A DNA stretch of 6,416 bases from JAAYZQ01 sp041300865 (GTDB lineage Bacteria; Chloroflexota; Anaerolineae; JAAYZQ01), in NCBI GenBank assembly GCA_041300865.1, contig JBFYTF010000269.1:1-6416 (forward strand), in the 5' to 3' direction. Numbering within the stretch: the stretch's first letter is position 1; every line of letters begins with the position of its first letter. Below, piece after piece: positions 5,407 to 6,416 of this stretch. Under the pieces are notes generated by a model. It saw only the letters and a list, made by a program, of their open reading frames with translations, ran no database searches and had not been told where the DNA came from. A program made the translations under genes and the position numbers.

Positions 5407-6416
5407 ATGCCAAAAAAGATCTTTGTCATCGGACACAAGAACCCCGACACCGATTCCATCGTCTCCGCCATCGCCTATGCCGAGCTGCTGCGGCTGGAAG
5501 GGGTAGACGGCGTGGTGGCCGCCCGCCAGGGTGAGGTGCGGCCCGAAACGCTCCACCTCCTGGAGCGCTTTGGCCTGCAGGCCCCGGAGCTGGTGGAGGA
5601 TGTCCGGCCGCGGGCCGCGGACGTAATGGCCAGGAGGGTCATCCTGGGTTCGCCCGAGGAGTCGGCGTACCACATCGGCCGGCAGCTGCGCGAGCGGCGC
5701 ATTCGGGCCATGCCGCTCGTCGACAAGAATGGACGCCTGGCCGGGCTGATTTCGGTCGAGGATTTCGCCGCCATCCTGCTCAGCGGGCTCGAGCGAGACC
5801 AGATGGACCAGCTGCACCTGGACGTGGCCAACGTCGTAGCTACCCTGGGCGGCCGGCTCATCTTCGAAGCCCGGGGCCGCCCCCTGCGCGACAAGGTGAT
5901 GATCGCCGCCATGGACCTCGACACCATTCGCGCCCGGGTGGAGCCAGACACCATGGTCGTCCTGGGCGACCGGGAAAACGCCCAACGCGTCGCTATCGAG
6001 GGGAACGTGGGGGCCCTCGTCGTCACCGGCGATCTGCCAATCTCCGACGCCATCGTCGCCCTGGCCCGGGAGAAAAACGTCACCCTGATCTCGTCGCCGC
6101 ACCACACCTTCACCACCGTCCGCCTCCTGGATCTCAGCGTTCCGATCTCCCACATCATGCGCCGCGACATGCTCACTGCGTCGCCCGACGACCTCCTGGA
6201 TCAGCTGCGCAACAAGCTCGTGCTGCAGCGGACCATCCCGGTACTGGACGAAGATGGCTGTGTGGTCGGCGTTGTCTCCCGCAGCGACCTGATCAACCCA
6301 GTGCGCCACGGAGTCTACCTGGTCGATCACAACGAGCGAAGCCAGACCGTCGACGGTCTGGAAGACGCCGAGCTCCTGGGCATCATCGACCACCATCGCA
6401 TCGCCGACATCCAGTC
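5407..6416 (+). CDS. ppaC: Family II (Mn/Co-dependent) inorganic pyrophosphatase with CBS-DRTGG-CBS regulatory insert (3' end missing)
   Basis: This DHH-superfamily enzyme hydrolyses PPi to two phosphates in the cytosol, pulling biosynthetic reactions forward. The visible 336 residues stay open to the window edge. GHKNPDTDSI (9-18) supplies metal ligands His10, Asp14 and Asp16. LVDHNE (305-310, Asp307) and IIDHH (326-330) are the second and third metal-site motifs. In plain family II enzymes LVDHNE lies near residue 75. Here about 230 extra residues intervene: a first CBS domain at about 70-122 (AMPLVDKNGRLAGLISVEDF), a DRTGG-like domain at about 140-240, and a second CBS domain at about 247-297 (TIPVLDEDGCVVGVVSRSDL). 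In characterised CBS-PPases this insert binds adenine nucleotides: AMP and ADP inhibit, and diadenosine polyphosphates activate in DRTGG-containing forms. The C-terminal DHHA2 domain lies off the window. An in-frame TAG at 5374-5376 and the lack of any other start codon fix the ATG at 5407. Only a weak purine run (AAGAAAG) precedes it. Confidence 0.93.
   Translation, partial: MPKKIFVIGHKNPDTDSIVSAIAYAELLRLEGVDGVVAARQGEVRPETLHLLERFGLQAPELVEDVRPRAADVMARRVILGSPEESAYHIGRQLRERRIRAMPLVDKNGRLAGLISVEDFAAILLSGLERDQMDQLHLDVANVVATLGGRLIFEARGRPLRDKVMIAAMDLDTIRARVEPDTMVVLGDRENAQRVAIEGNVGALVVTGDLPISDAIVALAREKNVTLISSPHHTFTTVRLLDLSVPISHIMRRDMLTASPDDLLDQLRNKLVLQRTIPVLDEDGCVVGVVSRSDLINPVRHGVYLVDHNERSQTVDGLEDAELLGIIDHHRIADIQ

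Noticed and set aside
5173..6396. A 407-codon open frame on the minus strand over the pyrophosphatase and HEAT gene end
   Set aside because: It is antisense to the well-supported family II pyrophosphatase, has the same shadow composition, and crosses an intergenic region with no start signals.

Overview
The window reads as an ordinary chromosomal stretch from a GC-rich bacterium. Protein style suggests Chloroflexota (Anaerolineae/Caldilineae-like): the RsmD variant, the HEAT-repeat protein with an acidic tail, and a CBS-DRTGG-CBS pyrophosphatase. This assignment is inferred from memory of family members and was not tested by a search. There are no mobile elements, CRISPR arrays, tRNAs or rRNAs, and no sign of horizontal transfer.

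Layout, left to right. (1) Positions 1-1046 (+) hold the 3' part of a membrane-anchored, parvulin-type (PpiC/SurA-like) foldase that starts upstream of the window. (2) Positions 1112-1142 hold a perfect 12-bp hairpin terminator that serves two converging genes. (3) Positions 3385-1154 (-) hold a full-length bifunctional RelA/SpoT-type (p)ppGpp synthetase/hydrolase of 743 aa. (4) Positions 3386-3500 form a compact divergent promoter region firing rel leftward and rsmD rightward. (5) Positions 3501-4058 (+) encode RsmD, the 16S rRNA guanine-N2 methyltransferase, with an altered catalytic motif. (6) Positions 4059-4243 are an intergenic region with a strong promoter and an 8-bp direct repeat in the 5' leader. 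(7) Positions 4244-5272 (+) encode a HEAT-repeat protein of unknown role. (8) Positions 5273-5406 are a short intergenic region with inverted repeats. (9) Positions 5407-6416 (+) hold the 5' part of a family II inorganic pyrophosphatase with a CBS-DRTGG-CBS regulatory insert; it runs off the right edge.

How the genes relate. Rel and RsmD both touch the ribosome: Rel responds to starved ribosomes, and RsmD modifies the small subunit. Rel's synthetase turns ATP into AMP and its hydrolase releases PPi. The pyrophosphatase removes PPi, and its family is controlled by adenine nucleotides through the CBS insert. The link between Rel and the pyrophosphatase is metabolic inference, since they are not in one operon. 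The HEAT protein has its own promoter and no evident partner.

The most unusual signal is regulatory. All three recognisable promoters carry the same CGGGTATA(A/C)T core with a 17-nt spacer, the rel transcript is predicted to be almost leaderless, and none of the four visible start codons has a clear Shine-Dalgarno. Two enzymes also show substitutions at residues normally considered catalytic. I found no convincing new multi-gene system here.
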